Assembly (NCBI GenBank): GCA_017467535.1
Contig: JAFUST010000088.1
Location: 1 to 55,751, forward strand
Length of the DNA stretch: 55,751 nt
Origin: Prevotella sp.
Lineage (GTDB): Bacteria; Bacteroidota; Bacteroidia; Bacteroidales; Bacteroidaceae
Direction: 5' to 3'
A program made the position numbers and the translations under genes. Below the pieces are notes generated by a model that saw only the letters and a program-made list of their open reading frames with translations, was not told the origin of the DNA and ran no database searches. Positions 1 to 9,158 of this stretch are shown here, in pieces. Position 1 is the stretch's first letter. Each line of letters opens with the position of its first letter.

Positions 1-33
1 GAAAGTAAACAATTTAAAAGAATTAAGCAAAAA

Positions 34-876
34 ATGGCAAGAACAAATTTTGACCAGTTGCTGCAGGCCGGCTGCCACTTCGGCCACCTGAAGCGTAAGT
101 GGAACCCCGCCATGGCTCCCTATATCTACACTGAGCGCAATGGTATTCACATCATCGACCTGCACAAGACCGTCGTGAAGATTGACGATGCAGCAGAGGC
201 TCTGAAGAACATTGCCCGCCAGGGTAAGAAAATCCTCTTCGTAGGTACTAAGAAACAGACTAAAGAAGTGATTGCCGAGAAGGCAACCAGCGTGAATATG
301 CCCTACGTCATCGAGCGTTGGCCCGGTGGCATGCTGACCAACTTCCCCACCAACCGCAAGGCCGTGAAGAAGATGGCAACCATCGACAAACTGATGAGCG
401 ACGGCACCTATGGCAACCTGTCGAAGCGTGAGTTGCTGCAGGTGACCCGCCAGCGCGCCAAGTTGGAGAAGAACCTCGGTTCTATCGTCGACCTGACCCG
501 TCTGCCCAGCGCCCTGTTTGTGGTCGACGTGATGAAGGAGCACATCGCCGTGGCTGAGGCCAACCGTCTGGGTATCCCCGTGTTCGGTATCGTCGACACC
601 AACAGCGATCCCAAGAACATCGACTTCGTGATTCCCGCCAACGACGATGCCAAGGACAGCGTGGAGGCCGTGCTGAACGCCTGCTGCGCCGCCATCGCCG
701 AGGGTCTGGAGGAGCGCAAGGCCGAGAAGGCCGACGAGAAGGCTGCCGAGGCTCAGGCCGAGGGTGAGGCTGAAGAGGCTAAGCCCAAGCGCACCCGTCG
801 TGCCCGCAAGGACGAAGAGGCTCCCGCCGCCGAGGAGGCTGCTCCCGCTGAGGAAGAGGCTCCCGCTGCTGAGTAA
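34..876 (+). CDS. rpsB: 30S ribosomal protein S2
   Basis: Small-subunit ribosomal protein S2, which helps join S1 to the 30S subunit. The 280-residue product starts MARTNFDQLLQAGCHFGH and carries the S2 core (WNPAMAPYIY, FVGTKKQTKE, ERWPGGMLTNF, VVDVMKEHIAV, GIPVFGIVDTN). The core ends near residue 225. The last ~55 residues are a low-complexity tail rich in Ala, Glu and Lys/Arg (APAAEEAAPAEEEAPAAE at the end), which makes the protein longer than the ~240 residues of E. coli S2; such tails are common in Bacteroidetes. tsf follows 30 nt downstream, the classic rpsB-tsf pair. The promoter is not in the window. Assignment is certain. Confidence 0.98.
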   Translation: MARTNFDQLLQAGCHFGHLKRKWNPAMAPYIYTERNGIHIIDLHKTVVKIDDAAEALKNIARQGKKILFVGTKKQTKEVIAEKATSVNMPYVIERWPGGMLTNFPTNRKAVKKMATIDKLMSDGTYGNLSKRELLQVTRQRAKLEKNLGSIVDLTRLPSALFVVDVMKEHIAVAEANRLGIPVFGIVDTNSDPKNIDFVIPANDDAKDSVEAVLNACCAAIAEGLEERKAEKADEKAAEAQAEGEAEEAKPKRTRRARKDEEAPAAEEAAPAEEEAPAAE

Positions 877-906
877 AATTATAAACCCCAAAAAGTAAAA
901 AGAATT

Positions 907-1902
907 ATGGCAATTTCAATTGATGATATCAAGAAACTGCGCGCTATGACCGGTGCTGGTCTGGCCGACGTGAAGAAGGCCCTGACCGAGGCCGAAGGCG
1001 ACTTCGACCGTGCCAAGGAACTGCTCCGCGAGCGTGGTCTGGCCATCGCCGCCAAGCGCTCTGACCGCGAGACTTCCAACGGTTGTGTGCTCGTGAAGAA
1101 GGTGAACGGCTTCGCCGCCACCCTCGCCCTGAAGTGTGAGACTGACTTTGTGGCCAATGGTGCCGACTTCATCGCCCTGACCCAGTCGATCCTCGACGCC
1201 GCCATCGCAGCCAAGGCTGCCGACCTGGAGGCTGTCAAGGCCCTCGACATCAACGGCCAGACTGCTCAGGAGGCTGTGACCCAGCGTTCGGGCATCACCG
1301 GCGAGAAGATGGAACTGGACGGCTATCTGACCCTCGAGGGTGAGAACGTCGAAGTGTACGACCACATGGGCAAGCACATCCTCTGCACCATGGTTCAGAC
1401 CAACAAGGAGAATGCCGAAGTGGGCCACAAACTGGCCATGCAGGTGGCAGCCATGAAGCCCGTGGCCCTGAACGCCGAGCAGGTGGACCAGAAGATTCTG
1501 GACGAGGAGTACAAGACCGCCGTCGAGAAGACCAAACTGGAGCAGGTGGAGAAGTATGTGGAGATGAAACTGAAGAAGGCTGGCATCAACCCCAACCTCG
1601 TGGACAGCGAAGACCACATCGAGAGCAACATGGCCAAGGGATGGCTCACCCAGGAGCAGGCTGACGAGGCCCGCAAACTGATTGAGACCTCGAAGGCTGA
1701 GGGCGAGGCCCAGTTGAAGATGCCCATGATCGAGAACATCGCCAAGGGCCGTGTGCAGAAGTTCCTGAAGGAGAACTGCCTGGTGGACCAGGAGTTCCAG
1801 TTCGGCGACGGCGACAAGGCTACCGTTGCCCAGTGGCTGAAGACTCAGGACAAGGAACTGGAAATCTGCGCTTTCCGTCGCTTCACGCTCGTTGCAGAGT
1901 AA
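907..1902 (+). CDS. tsf: Translation elongation factor Ts
   Basis: EF-Ts, the nucleotide-exchange factor that recycles EF-Tu from GDP to GTP form. The 331-residue product begins MAISIDDIKKLRAMTGAGLADVKK, containing the N-terminal UBA-like module and its TGAG(L/M)xD(V/C)KKAL signature. The dimerisation core follows (LALKCETDFVA, the TDFV motif that contacts EF-Tu, near residue 80). It is slightly longer than E. coli EF-Ts (283 residues), in keeping with Bacteroidetes members. It lies 30 nt after rpsB on the same strand and is followed by a strong hairpin terminator, so the two genes form one transcript that ends here. Confidence 0.98.
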   Translation: MAISIDDIKKLRAMTGAGLADVKKALTEAEGDFDRAKELLRERGLAIAAKRSDRETSNGCVLVKKVNGFAATLALKCETDFVANGADFIALTQSILDAAIAAKAADLEAVKALDINGQTAQEAVTQRSGITGEKMELDGYLTLEGENVEVYDHMGKHILCTMVQTNKENAEVGHKLAMQVAAMKPVALNAEQVDQKILDEEYKTAVEKTKLEQVEKYVEMKLKKAGINPNLVDSEDHIESNMAKGWLTQEQADEARKLIETSKAEGEAQLKMPMIENIAKGRVQKFLKENCLVDQEFQFGDGDKATVAQWLKTQDKELEICAFRRFTLVAE

Positions 1903-1926
1903 TAGCAGGAAAACTTTCCATATCAT

Positions 1927-1966
1927 AAAATCGGCAATGTCATTCAGGCATTGCCGATTTTTCTTT
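1927..1966 (+). terminator. Rho-independent terminator after tsf
   Basis: A perfect 13-bp stem (1927-1939 paired with 1949-1961) encloses a 9-nt loop and runs straight into a T-rich stretch. It closes the rpsB-tsf transcript. Because the stem ends in A/T tracts it may work in both directions, but no converging gene is present. Confidence 0.93.
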
Positions 1967-1971
1967 AAACA

Positions 1972-2003
1972 TTTGGTGGTATGAATGATTTTTCGTATCT
2001 TTG
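1972..2003 (+). promoter_or_regulatory. Bacteroidetes-type promoter of the signalling operon
   Basis: TTTG at 1972-1975 and TATCTTTG at 1996-2003 are separated by exactly 20 nt, matching the TTTG-N19-21-TAnnTTTG pattern of the Bacteroidetes primary sigma factor. The next ATG of the downstream gene is at 2032, giving a leader of about 25 nt. This promoter rules out the earlier in-frame ATG at 1981 as the translation start. Confidence 0.85.
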
Positions 2004-2031
2004 CCATCAAATACGAAACCAGCAAAACTAT

Positions 2032-2445
2032 ATGACAAAAGAAATCACTATCAAGAACCAAGTAGGTGAACTGGAGCATGTGGCCGCCTTCGTCGAGGAA
2101 ATCGGCGAAGAACTGGGGCTCGACATGGAACTGCAGATGAACCTGAACCTGGTGATGGAGGAGATGGTGTCAAACGTCATCTTCTACGCCTACCCGGAAG
2201 GCTCTGATGCCACTATCGAACTGAAAGCCGAGAGCGACGGGAAGGAACTGACATTTGTGCTGAGCGACCGGGGCCGAGAGTTCGACCCGACGCTCAAGGA
2301 GGACTTCAATGTGAACGACAACCCTGCCGAGCGCAACCTGGGCGGCATGGGCATCTACATTGTGAAGAACATCATGAACCAGGTCAGTTATCAGCGCCTG
2401 GAGGGCAAGAACCTCCTGACGATGAAGAAAAGCATTAAAGGTTAA
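2032..2445 (+). CDS. Anti-sigma-factor-type ATP-binding protein (RsbW/SpoIIAB-like)
   Basis: A 137-residue GHKL-type ATPase of the HATPase_c_2 family, the kinase/anti-sigma partner in partner-switching systems. Visible motifs are the N-box region LVMEEMVSNVIFYAYPEG, the DRGREFDP segment (D-x-G motif) and GGMGIYIVKNIMN (G2 box). Start chosen at ATG 2032 because the promoter -7 box lies at 1996-2003; an upstream in-frame ATG at 1981 would be inside the promoter. The next gene encodes a STAS-domain protein, the usual antagonist. Known members phosphorylate the STAS partner on Ser/Thr; which sigma factor or output is controlled here cannot be seen. Confidence 0.87.
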   Translation: MTKEITIKNQVGELEHVAAFVEEIGEELGLDMELQMNLNLVMEEMVSNVIFYAYPEGSDATIELKAESDGKELTFVLSDRGREFDPTLKEDFNVNDNPAERNLGGMGIYIVKNIMNQVSYQRLEGKNLLTMKKSIKG

Positions 2446-2471
2446 ATGGTTAAAAAGTTAAAAGGTTAAAA
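2440..2471 (+). repeat. Short tandem repeat, GGTTAAAA-type units
   Basis: The gap between the ATPase gene and the STAS gene is made of about four imperfect 8-9-bp units related to GGTTAAAA. Similar A-rich tandem repeats occur elsewhere in the window (17623-17671, 35621-35655, 38988-39031). Confidence 0.7.
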
Positions 2472-2487
2472 TCAAAAACATACTATT

Positions 2488-2799
2488 ATGACACAGATAT
2501 TGAAAGAAGGTGGCAAGACCATCATCAAGACGGGACAGCGCATTGATACCATGAATGCCGGACAGTTTGAGAAAGACATCGAGCCCGCTCTGACCGAGGC
2601 TGGTGTAGACCTGGAGATGGACTGCAATGAACTGACCTACATGGCCAGTTCGGGTCTGCGCATCATTCAGAAGACCATGCGCAGCGTGATGATGAAGAAG
2701 GGCCACTTCAAGATGACCAACGTGAGCCCCGAGATCTACAAGGTGCTGGCCATGACCGGCTTCACCAAGTTTATGACCGTCGAACAAAAGCAAGCATAA
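2488..2799 (+). CDS. STAS-domain anti-sigma factor antagonist
   Basis: A 103-residue single STAS domain (SpoIIAA/RsbV-like). The phospho-acceptor region is readable as LTYMASSGLRIIQK (residues ~49-62), where the first Ser of the ASSGLR motif is the residue normally phosphorylated. In this family, the unphosphorylated form binds the ATPase partner and frees its target. It lies 42 nt after the ATPase gene and 7 nt before the histidine-kinase gene, so the three are probably one operon. Function of the class is well established; the output here is unknown. Confidence 0.9.
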   Translation: MTQILKEGGKTIIKTGQRIDTMNAGQFEKDIEPALTEAGVDLEMDCNELTYMASSGLRIIQKTMRSVMMKKGHFKMTNVSPEIYKVLAMTGFTKFMTVEQKQA

Positions 2800-2806
2800 C
2801 ACCATC

Positions 2807-3742
2807 GTGGCAGAAGACTATCAGGCACTATTAGAAGAGAACCGCCAACTCAAGGAGCAGGTCAGCCAGTTGCAGGAGGACTTCAAACTGCTGGAGGCCA
2901 ACTTCGACAACATGTCGGAGGGCTACCAGGAGTCGCTGCTGCTCTACGACAAACTGGAGGAGACCTATCACGAACTGGAGGAGACCAACAAGCAGTTGGA
3001 GATTGCCCGCCGCCGTGCTGAGGAGGCATCGCAGATGAAGACCAACTTCATCCAGCAGATCTCCCACGAGATTCGCACCCCGCTGAACATCCTCAACGGC
3101 TTCACCCAGATACTGACCACGCCGGGCATGGAACTGGATGCCGCCACCCAGCAGGAGGTGACCAAGGGTATCGACGACAACACCTGCCGCATCACGTCGC
3201 TGGTGAACAAGATGCTGGAACTGGCCGATGCCAACAGCAGCACCGAACTGGAGCGAACCGACGATGTGCCCGCCGTGCAGGTGGCAGCCCAGGCTGCCGA
3301 CGAGAGTGGCATCACGATGGCCCAGCACCTGACCTTCGACATGGATATGGGCGAAGGCACCGACGTGGCCATGCTCCACACCAACCTGCAGCAGGCCACA
3401 CGCGCCCTGTCGCTGCTGCTCGACAATGCCCGCAAGTTCACGAAGCCCGCCGAGGCTGCCGTGGGCGCCGGGGCTGAGGTGAAGCAGGGACAGGTGATGC
3501 TACGCCTGCTCATGCAGGACGCCATGCTGGCCTTTGCCGTGGAGGACAACGGCATCGGCGTGCCCACAGAGGAGGCCGAGCACATCTTCGACGAGTTCGT
3601 ACAACTGGACGAGTACTACGACGGTACGGGCATCGGTCTGACCGTGGCCCGAAGCATCGCCCGTCGCCTGGGTGGCGACATCGTCCTCGACACGGCCTAC
3701 ACTGGCGGTGCACGCTTTGTGATGACACTGCCAAAGGATTAG
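2807..3742 (+). CDS. Soluble sensor histidine kinase with N-terminal coiled coil
   Basis: A 311-residue histidine kinase with no membrane segment. Residues 1-76 are a long heptad-rich coiled coil. The HisKA dimerisation domain contains the H-box QQISHEIRTPLN with phospho-acceptor His87. The catalytic domain shows the N-box (LLLDNARKFTKP), G1 (VEDNGIGVP) and G2 (YDGTGIGLTVARSIARRLGG) motifs, so it looks catalytically complete. The start is GTG at 2807, 7 nt after the STAS gene stop, which suggests translational coupling. It has no receiver domain and no response regulator neighbour, so the phosphotransfer partner is encoded elsewhere. The soluble kinase probably feeds the ATPase/STAS switch upstream; that link is inference from gene order. 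Confidence 0.9.
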   Translation: MAEDYQALLEENRQLKEQVSQLQEDFKLLEANFDNMSEGYQESLLLYDKLEETYHELEETNKQLEIARRRAEEASQMKTNFIQQISHEIRTPLNILNGFTQILTTPGMELDAATQQEVTKGIDDNTCRITSLVNKMLELADANSSTELERTDDVPAVQVAAQAADESGITMAQHLTFDMDMGEGTDVAMLHTNLQQATRALSLLLDNARKFTKPAEAAVGAGAEVKQGQVMLRLLMQDAMLAFAVEDNGIGVPTEEAEHIFDEFVQLDEYYDGTGIGLTVARSIARRLGGDIVLDTAYTGGARFVMTLPKD

Positions 3743-3754
3743 CAGAAAGGACGA

Positions 3755-4384
3755 ATGAAGATATTTGCAGTAGGAATGAACTATCTGCAACACAATAAAG
3801 CGTTGCATGGTTCGTTATTTAAGACAGAGGAGCCGGTGATCTTCACCAAGGCCGACTCGGCATTGCTGAAAGACGGGAAGCCGTTCTTCGTGCCCGACTG
3901 GGCCGAGCGTGTCGACTACGAGGCCGAACTGGTGGTGCGCATCTGCCGTCTGGGCAAGGGCATTCCCGAACGGTTTGCCCATCGCTACTACGATGCAGCG
4001 ACCGTGGGCATAGACTTCACAGCCCGCGACTGGCAGGAGAAAGCCCGGCAAAAGGGACTCCCGTGGGAGATCTGCAAGGGCTTCGACGGTTCGGCCGTCA
4101 TCGGCGAATGGGAAGAGTTGCCCCTGGCCTTCCGCAAAGAGGGAGGCATTCAGAATATGCACTTCCGCCTCGACATCAACGGCCAGACGGTGCAAGCGGG
4201 CTGCACGGCAGATATGCTCTATCGGGTGGATGAGTTGATAGCCTACATCTCACGCTTCTTCACCCTGAAGACGGGCGACCTGCTCTTCACAGGAACACCA
4301 ACGGGCGTGGGGCCAGTCAGCATCGACGACCACCTGCAGGGCTGGCTGGAAGACCGAAAGGTACTGGACTTCTACTGTAAATGA
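3755..4384 (+). CDS. Fumarylacetoacetate hydrolase (FAH) family protein
   Basis: A 209-residue compact FAH-fold enzyme. Family landmarks are the metal-binding E-x-E region (RVDYEAELVVRI), the VGIDFTARDWQ segment, KGFDGSAVIG and the C-terminal FTGTPTGVGPVS. Members of this size are typically acylpyruvate hydrolases or oxaloacetate decarboxylases that use Mg2+/Mn2+; the exact substrate cannot be read from sequence. The gene starts 12 nt after the kinase gene and ends 9 nt before porU, so it may be co-transcribed with either. It is a cytosolic metabolic enzyme and shows no obvious link to the neighbouring signalling or secretion genes. Confidence 0.87.
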   Translation: MKIFAVGMNYLQHNKALHGSLFKTEEPVIFTKADSALLKDGKPFFVPDWAERVDYEAELVVRICRLGKGIPERFAHRYYDAATVGIDFTARDWQEKARQKGLPWEICKGFDGSAVIGEWEELPLAFRKEGGIQNMHFRLDINGQTVQAGCTADMLYRVDELIAYISRFFTLKTGDLLFTGTPTGVGPVSIDDHLQGWLEDRKVLDFYCK

Positions 4385-4393
4385 ACTGACGAT

Positions 4394-7300
4394 ATGAAAC
4401 GACTTCTGACCACTATCATCATGATGCTGGGGCTGGCAGCCTCAGCATTTGCTGACGATTTCTTCAATCTGACGGCAGAGGAGGTCAGAATAGATTCCGT
4501 ACTACCCTGTTTCTCCTTTGACAAGGAACTGGGGAAGCAGTATGCCGACTCGGTTTACGAGGTCAGCATCGACTATCCCGAGTTTATTGATATGGCAGAG
4601 GCCGACATTGCCCGCTATCATGCCATCACCTCTGAGCCCTTGCCCGCCATGCCCACGGTCAACCAGCGCATAGGCGTTTCCCAGAAGAAAGGCGTACTCC
4701 ATGCGTCGTTTGTTCCTCTGGTCTATCGGGATGGCAGGTATCAGAAACTCGTCAGTTTCCACCTGTCCGTCGTTGCCCATCCGGTGGCCAAGGGGCGTAG
4801 GGCGATCGACGAATCGGACTCCCGGCGCTATGCCGACCACTCCGTGCTGGCTTCTGGCACCTGGGCCAAGATCAGCGTGCCCGAGACCGGCTTCTATCAG
4901 TTGACTGATGCCATGCTGCGAAAGGCAGGCTTCGCCAATCCCTCGAAAGTGAAGATCTACGGCTATGGCGGTGCCCTGCAGCCGGAGCAACTGACAGGTG
5001 ACTACCTGACGGAGACCGATGACCTGCAGGAGGTGCCCACCTGTACGCTAAACGGCCGACGACTCTTCTATGCTGTCGGCCCCGTGAACTGGAGTAGCGC
5101 CACCAGCCTGACGCGCACGCGTAATCCTTATTCTAATGATGGCTGCTACTTCCTGACCGAGAATGACGACGAACCTCTGACCATAGACAGCGCAACCTTC
5201 ATCGGGAGCCACTATCCGTCGGCCAATGACTACCACTCACACTACGAAGTGGACAACTATGCCTGGTATCACGGCGGTCGCAACCTCTATGAGAGTACGC
5301 TGTTCGGTACGAATGTCTCCCGTTCCTATACCCTACCCGCCTACTCGGAGGGTGGAACGCTGGTCGTCTCGATGTCCTACAACGGAACCTTTGAAGCCAC
5401 GGTGCTGGTCAACGATTCCGTCATAGGCACCATCAAGGCAGCATCCTCAAACGGCAAGTCGTTTCCCGACGAATACAGCACGGCGGTTGCCGACCAATGG
5501 TCTTTCAAGATGAACAGCGGACTGCAGGCAACCAACACGGTGACGATCCGCCAGGAGTCTGGCAGCGATATGCGGCTGGACTACATTACCATTGTGAGCG
5601 ATGAGCCTCAGCCGCTGCCCGTATCGGCATCTTCGGCACTCCCCACGCCAGACTATGTCTACCACATCATGAACCAGGACCACCATGCCGACCCACAGGC
5701 CGACATGGTCATCATCATACCCACCACACAGAAGTTTGTCAGTCAGGCAGAGCGCCTGAAGTCCCTGCACGAGACCCGCGACGGGATGAGGGTAAACATC
5801 GTGCCGGCCGACGAACTCTTCAACGAGTTTTCCAGCGGCACCCCCGATGCCAATGCCTACCGCCGCTACATGAAGATGCTCTACGACCGCGCTGAGAGCG
5901 ATGACGACCTGCCCCGCTATCTGCTGCTCTTCGGCGACGGCGCCTGGGACAACCGAATGCTCTCCAGCAACTGGCGCACAACATCGCCCGACGACTTCCT
6001 GCTCTGTTACGAGAGTGAGAACTCCTTCAGCGAGGTCAGTTGCTATGTCACCGATGACTATTTCTGCCTGTTGGACGACGGCGAGGGCAGCAATGTGCTG
6101 ACAGACAAATTCGATGTGGCCGTTGGCCGACTGCCGGCTCGCACGCTGGAAGAAGCCACCATTATGGTCGGCAAGATTGAGGCCTATGTTGCCAACGAGC
6201 AGGCCGGCTCATGGCAGAACCAGATATGCTTCCTGGCCGATGACGGCAACAACAACCTCCACATGAGAGATGCCGAGTACGTGTATGCTTCGGTATCGGC
6301 AGCATATCCGGATTTCCAGTATAAGAAGATCTACTGGGATGCCTACACGAGAGTGTCCTCTTCCACGGGCAACTCATTCCCCGATGCCACCAGGCTGATC
6401 AAGCAGCAGATGCAGTCGGGTGCCCTGATCATGAACTATTCCGGCCACGGCGCTGCCTACTGTATGTCGCACGAGCAGGTGGTCAAACTGGCCGACTTCG
6501 CAGAGCCCGCCGCCATGCGTCTGCCTCTGTGGCTCACGGCATCTTGCGACATCATGCCATTCGACGGCCAGGAAGAAAACATCGGCGAGACGGCCATGCT
6601 GAACAAGAATGGCGGAGCCATCGCCTTCTATGGCACCACGCGCACCGTCTATGCCAATTACAACCGGCCGATGAACGAGTTGTACACGACCTATGTTCTG
6701 GGCTCTACCGATGGCAAGCGCCATTCCATAGGCGAAGCAGCCCGACTGGCCAAAAACAACTATAAGTCTGGCAATAACATTGCCATGCAGATCAACAAGT
6801 TGCAGTTCACGCTTCTGGGCGACCCGGCCCTGGTGCTGGCAGCCCCCACCCTGCAGGCCGTCATCGACAGCATCGACGGCCAGCCCGTCGGCAATGGCAC
6901 CCGCATCTTGTCTGCCGGCAGCAGTGCCAAGATCAGCGGCCACGTGGTCGGAATGGACAGTTTCCATGGTGTGGCTTCAATCACCGTCTACGACGTGGAA
7001 GAAACCATCACTGGTCACCAGTATGATGCAACGGCCACTACCCCCATTGTCTTCAAAGACCGCCCCAACATCATCTATACCGGCAGTGACAGCATCCGCA
7101 ATGGCCGCTTCTCGTTCACCTTCGCCGTGCCCAAGGATGTCAGTTATTCCGATGACAAGGGACTGATCAGCATCTACGCCGTGAACGACGACAAGACACT
7201 GGAAGCCCACGGGAAGTGTGAGGACTTCACGCTGGCCGGTACGGGCGACATCAGCAATGACGGCATCGGGCCGTCCATCTACTGCTACCTGAACAGTGAG

Positions 7301-7924
7301 TCGTTTACCAATGGAGGCAAGACGAACGCCACCCCCTACTTCGTGGCACGCCTGACCGACAACAACGGCATCAATGCGGCAGGCAGCGGCATCGGCCACG
7401 ACATGGAACTCATCATCGACGGCCAGATGACCCAGACCTACAACCTGAACGAGTACTTCCAGTATGAATTCGGCGACTACCATAGCGGCACCGTGGGGTT
7501 CAGCATCCCGGAACTCTCTGAGGGACAGCACAAACTGCTGTTCCGTGCATGGGACATACTGAACAACTCGTCGACTGCAGAACTCACCTTTGTGGTCGAC
7601 CCGAAACTGGAGCCCACGCTCATCAACGTCATCTGCACCAACAATCCCACAGAGGGCAGAACCCGCTTTATCATCAACCACGACCGCACAGGCAGCCAGA
7701 TGGACGTGACACTCGAGATATTCGACACTTCCGGCCGCAAACTGTGGGAGAAGAAAGAGTCAGGCGTGCCCACCGACCAGACCTATGTGGTCGACTGGGA
7801 CCTGACCATCGGCAGCGGTTCCCGCCTGCACACCGGCGTCTATCTATACCGTGTGCTCATCAGCAGCAACGGCAGCACTCAGGCCTCTCTGGCCAGGAAA
7901 TTGATAGTAATAGGCAATAAATAG
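4394..7924 (+). CDS. porU: Type IX secretion system sortase PorU (C25 gingipain-like peptidase)
   Basis: A 1176-residue exported cysteine peptidase. In the type IX secretion system (T9SS) PorU removes the C-terminal sorting domain of cargo and attaches cargo to the cell surface. A signal peptide is clear (MKRLLTTIIMMLGLAASAFA). The C25 catalytic region lies around residues 430-780: His in MNYSGHGAAYC (His685) and Cys in LTASCDIMPF (Cys718), followed by GGAIAFYGTTRTVY. The C-terminus is a FlgD/CTD-like Ig fold (VTLEIFDTSGRKLWEKK and TGVYLYRVL), as is usual for PorU. porV follows 17 nt downstream. The length agrees with PorU proteins of about 1150-1200 residues. It is the only C25 protein in the window, and its pairing with porV favours PorU over a gingipain-type secreted protease. 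Confidence 0.95.
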   Translation: MKRLLTTIIMMLGLAASAFADDFFNLTAEEVRIDSVLPCFSFDKELGKQYADSVYEVSIDYPEFIDMAEADIARYHAITSEPLPAMPTVNQRIGVSQKKGVLHASFVPLVYRDGRYQKLVSFHLSVVAHPVAKGRRAIDESDSRRYADHSVLASGTWAKISVPETGFYQLTDAMLRKAGFANPSKVKIYGYGGALQPEQLTGDYLTETDDLQEVPTCTLNGRRLFYAVGPVNWSSATSLTRTRNPYSNDGCYFLTENDDEPLTIDSATFIGSHYPSANDYHSHYEVDNYAWYHGGRNLYESTLFGTNVSRSYTLPAYSEGGTLVVSMSYNGTFEATVLVNDSVIGTIKAASSNGKSFPDEYSTAVADQWSFKMNSGLQATNTVTIRQESGSDMRLDYITIVSDEPQPLPVSASSALPTPDYVYHIMNQDHHADPQADMVIIIPTTQKFVSQAERLKSLHETRDGMRVNIVPADELFNEFSSGTPDANAYRRYMKMLYDRAESDDDLPRYLLLFGDGAWDNRMLSSNWRTTSPDDFLLCYESENSFSEVSCYVTDDYFCLLDDGEGSNVLTDKFDVAVGRLPARTLEEATIMVGKIEAYVANEQAGSWQNQICFLADDGNNNLHMRDAEYVYASVSAAYPDFQYKKIYWDAYTRVSSSTGNSFPDATRLIKQQMQSGALIMNYSGHGAAYCMSHEQVVKLADFAEPAAMRLPLWLTASCDIMPFDGQEENIGETAMLNKNGGAIAFYGTTRTVYANYNRPMNELYTTYVLGSTDGKRHSIGEAARLAKNNYKSGNNIAMQINKLQFTLLGDPALVLAAPTLQAVIDSIDGQPVGNGTRILSAGSSAKISGHVVGMDSFHGVASITVYDVEETITGHQYDATATTPIVFKDRPNIIYTGSDSIRNGRFSFTFAVPKDVSYSDDKGLISIYAVNDDKTLEAHGKCEDFTLAGTGDISNDGIGPSIYCYLNSESFTNGGKTNATPYFVARLTDNNGINAAGSGIGHDMELIIDGQMTQTYNLNEYFQYEFGDYHSGTVGFSIPELSEGQHKLLFRAWDILNNSSTAELTFVVDPKLEPTLINVICTNNPTEGRTRFIINHDRTGSQMDVTLEIFDTSGRKLWEKKESGVPTDQTYVVDWDLTIGSGSRLHTGVYLYRVLISSNGSTQASLARKLIVIGNK

Positions 7925-7941
7925 AGAACTCTTGCGTTTAT

Positions 7942-9129
7942 ATGATGATGAAACAGAATATAAACAGACTCATTATGTCCGTTGGCTGCTGGCTGTTAGC
8001 CATTGGCGTGGCCAATGCCGAGGACTATAAGACCAGCACGTTCAACCCCGTTGAGCATGCCGTGATTTCGCAAACCATTGCTCCCGATGCCCGTGCCGCC
8101 GGTATGGGCGACGTCGGTGGTGCCACCGACCCTGACGTCAACTCCCAGTACTGGAACCTGGCCAAGTATCCTTTCTGCATCAGCAGAGCGGGTATTGCCC
8201 TCAATTATACCCCGTGGCTGCGCCAACTGGTCAACGACATCGACCTGGCCTACGTGGCAGGTTACTATCGCGTGGGCGACTATGGTGCCCTGTCAGGTTC
8301 GCTGCGCTACTTCTCGCTGGGTGAGGTCTATACCGACATGACAGGCGAAGACGCTTCTACCACGGTGAAGCCATACGAGATGGCGCTCGACGTGGCCTAC
8401 TCCCGTATGCTGAGTGAGCACTTCTCGCTGGGTGTTGCCCTGCGCTGGATCTACAGCGATCTGCGCTACGACTATTCCGAAGACTCCAAGCCGGCTTCTG
8501 CCTTTGCCGCCGACATCGCCATGTACTACAACAACTATGTGATGATGGGCAACCGCGAGTGCCAGTTGGGCTTGGGCTTGGTAACCAGCAACATCGGTTC
8601 GAAGATTTCCTACTATGGCGACGAGGAGAGCCAGTTTATCCCTGCCAACCTGCGCCTGGGTGCCTCGCTGATGATTCCCGTCGACGAATACAACCGGTTC
8701 ACCATTGCTGCCGATGCCAACAAACTGCTGGTGCCTACGGTGCCTGTGCAACTGGAAGACGAGTCTAACTCCGACTATCAGGACCGTGTGCGCCGCGAGT
8801 ATTCAGATATGTCGAGCATCAAGGGTATCTTTACCAGTTTCAGCGATGCCCCCGGCGGCTTCAAGGAGGAACTGGAGGAGGTACAGTGGAGCGTGGGTGC
8901 AGAGTATGTCTACCACGACCAGTTCTCACTGCGTGCCGGCTATCACCATGAATCGGAGTCGAAGGGCAACCGCAAGTATTTCACCGTCGGTGGAGGTTTC
9001 CGCATGAATGTCTTCTCGCTCGACGTGGGCTACGTCATCTCTACGGCCCAGAGCAACCCGCTCGACCAGACGCTCCGCTTCACGCTGGCTTTCGACATGG
9101 ATGGCATCAAGGACCTGTTTAAAAGATAA
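7942..9129 (+). CDS. porV: Type IX secretion system outer-membrane protein PorV (LptO)
   Basis: A 395-residue beta-barrel protein of the FadL-like group that forms the shuttle of the T9SS attachment complex with PorU. It has a signal peptide ending near ANAEDYKTS. The family signature HAVISQTIAPDARAAGMGD is followed by DVNSQYWNLAKYPF. Alternating aromatic/hydrophobic strands run to the C-terminal strand LRFTLAFDMDGIKDLFKR. It sits directly after porU, the common order in Bacteroidetes. ATG codons at 7942, 7945 and 7948 are all possible starts; the first is used. Confidence 0.95.
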   Translation: MMMKQNINRLIMSVGCWLLAIGVANAEDYKTSTFNPVEHAVISQTIAPDARAAGMGDVGGATDPDVNSQYWNLAKYPFCISRAGIALNYTPWLRQLVNDIDLAYVAGYYRVGDYGALSGSLRYFSLGEVYTDMTGEDASTTVKPYEMALDVAYSRMLSEHFSLGVALRWIYSDLRYDYSEDSKPASAFAADIAMYYNNYVMMGNRECQLGLGLVTSNIGSKISYYGDEESQFIPANLRLGASLMIPVDEYNRFTIAADANKLLVPTVPVQLEDESNSDYQDRVRREYSDMSSIKGIFTSFSDAPGGFKEELEEVQWSVGAEYVYHDQFSLRAGYHHESESKGNRKYFTVGGGFRMNVFSLDVGYVISTAQSNPLDQTLRFTLAFDMDGIKDLFKR

Positions 9130-9158
9130 ATAAGTAAAAAGTCTGACAATAGAGCATT

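Noticed and set aside
1981-2031. Upstream ATG at 1981 as start of the anti-sigma-type ATPase
   Set aside because: The promoter -7 box at 1996-2003 lies inside this extension, so it would not be transcribed.
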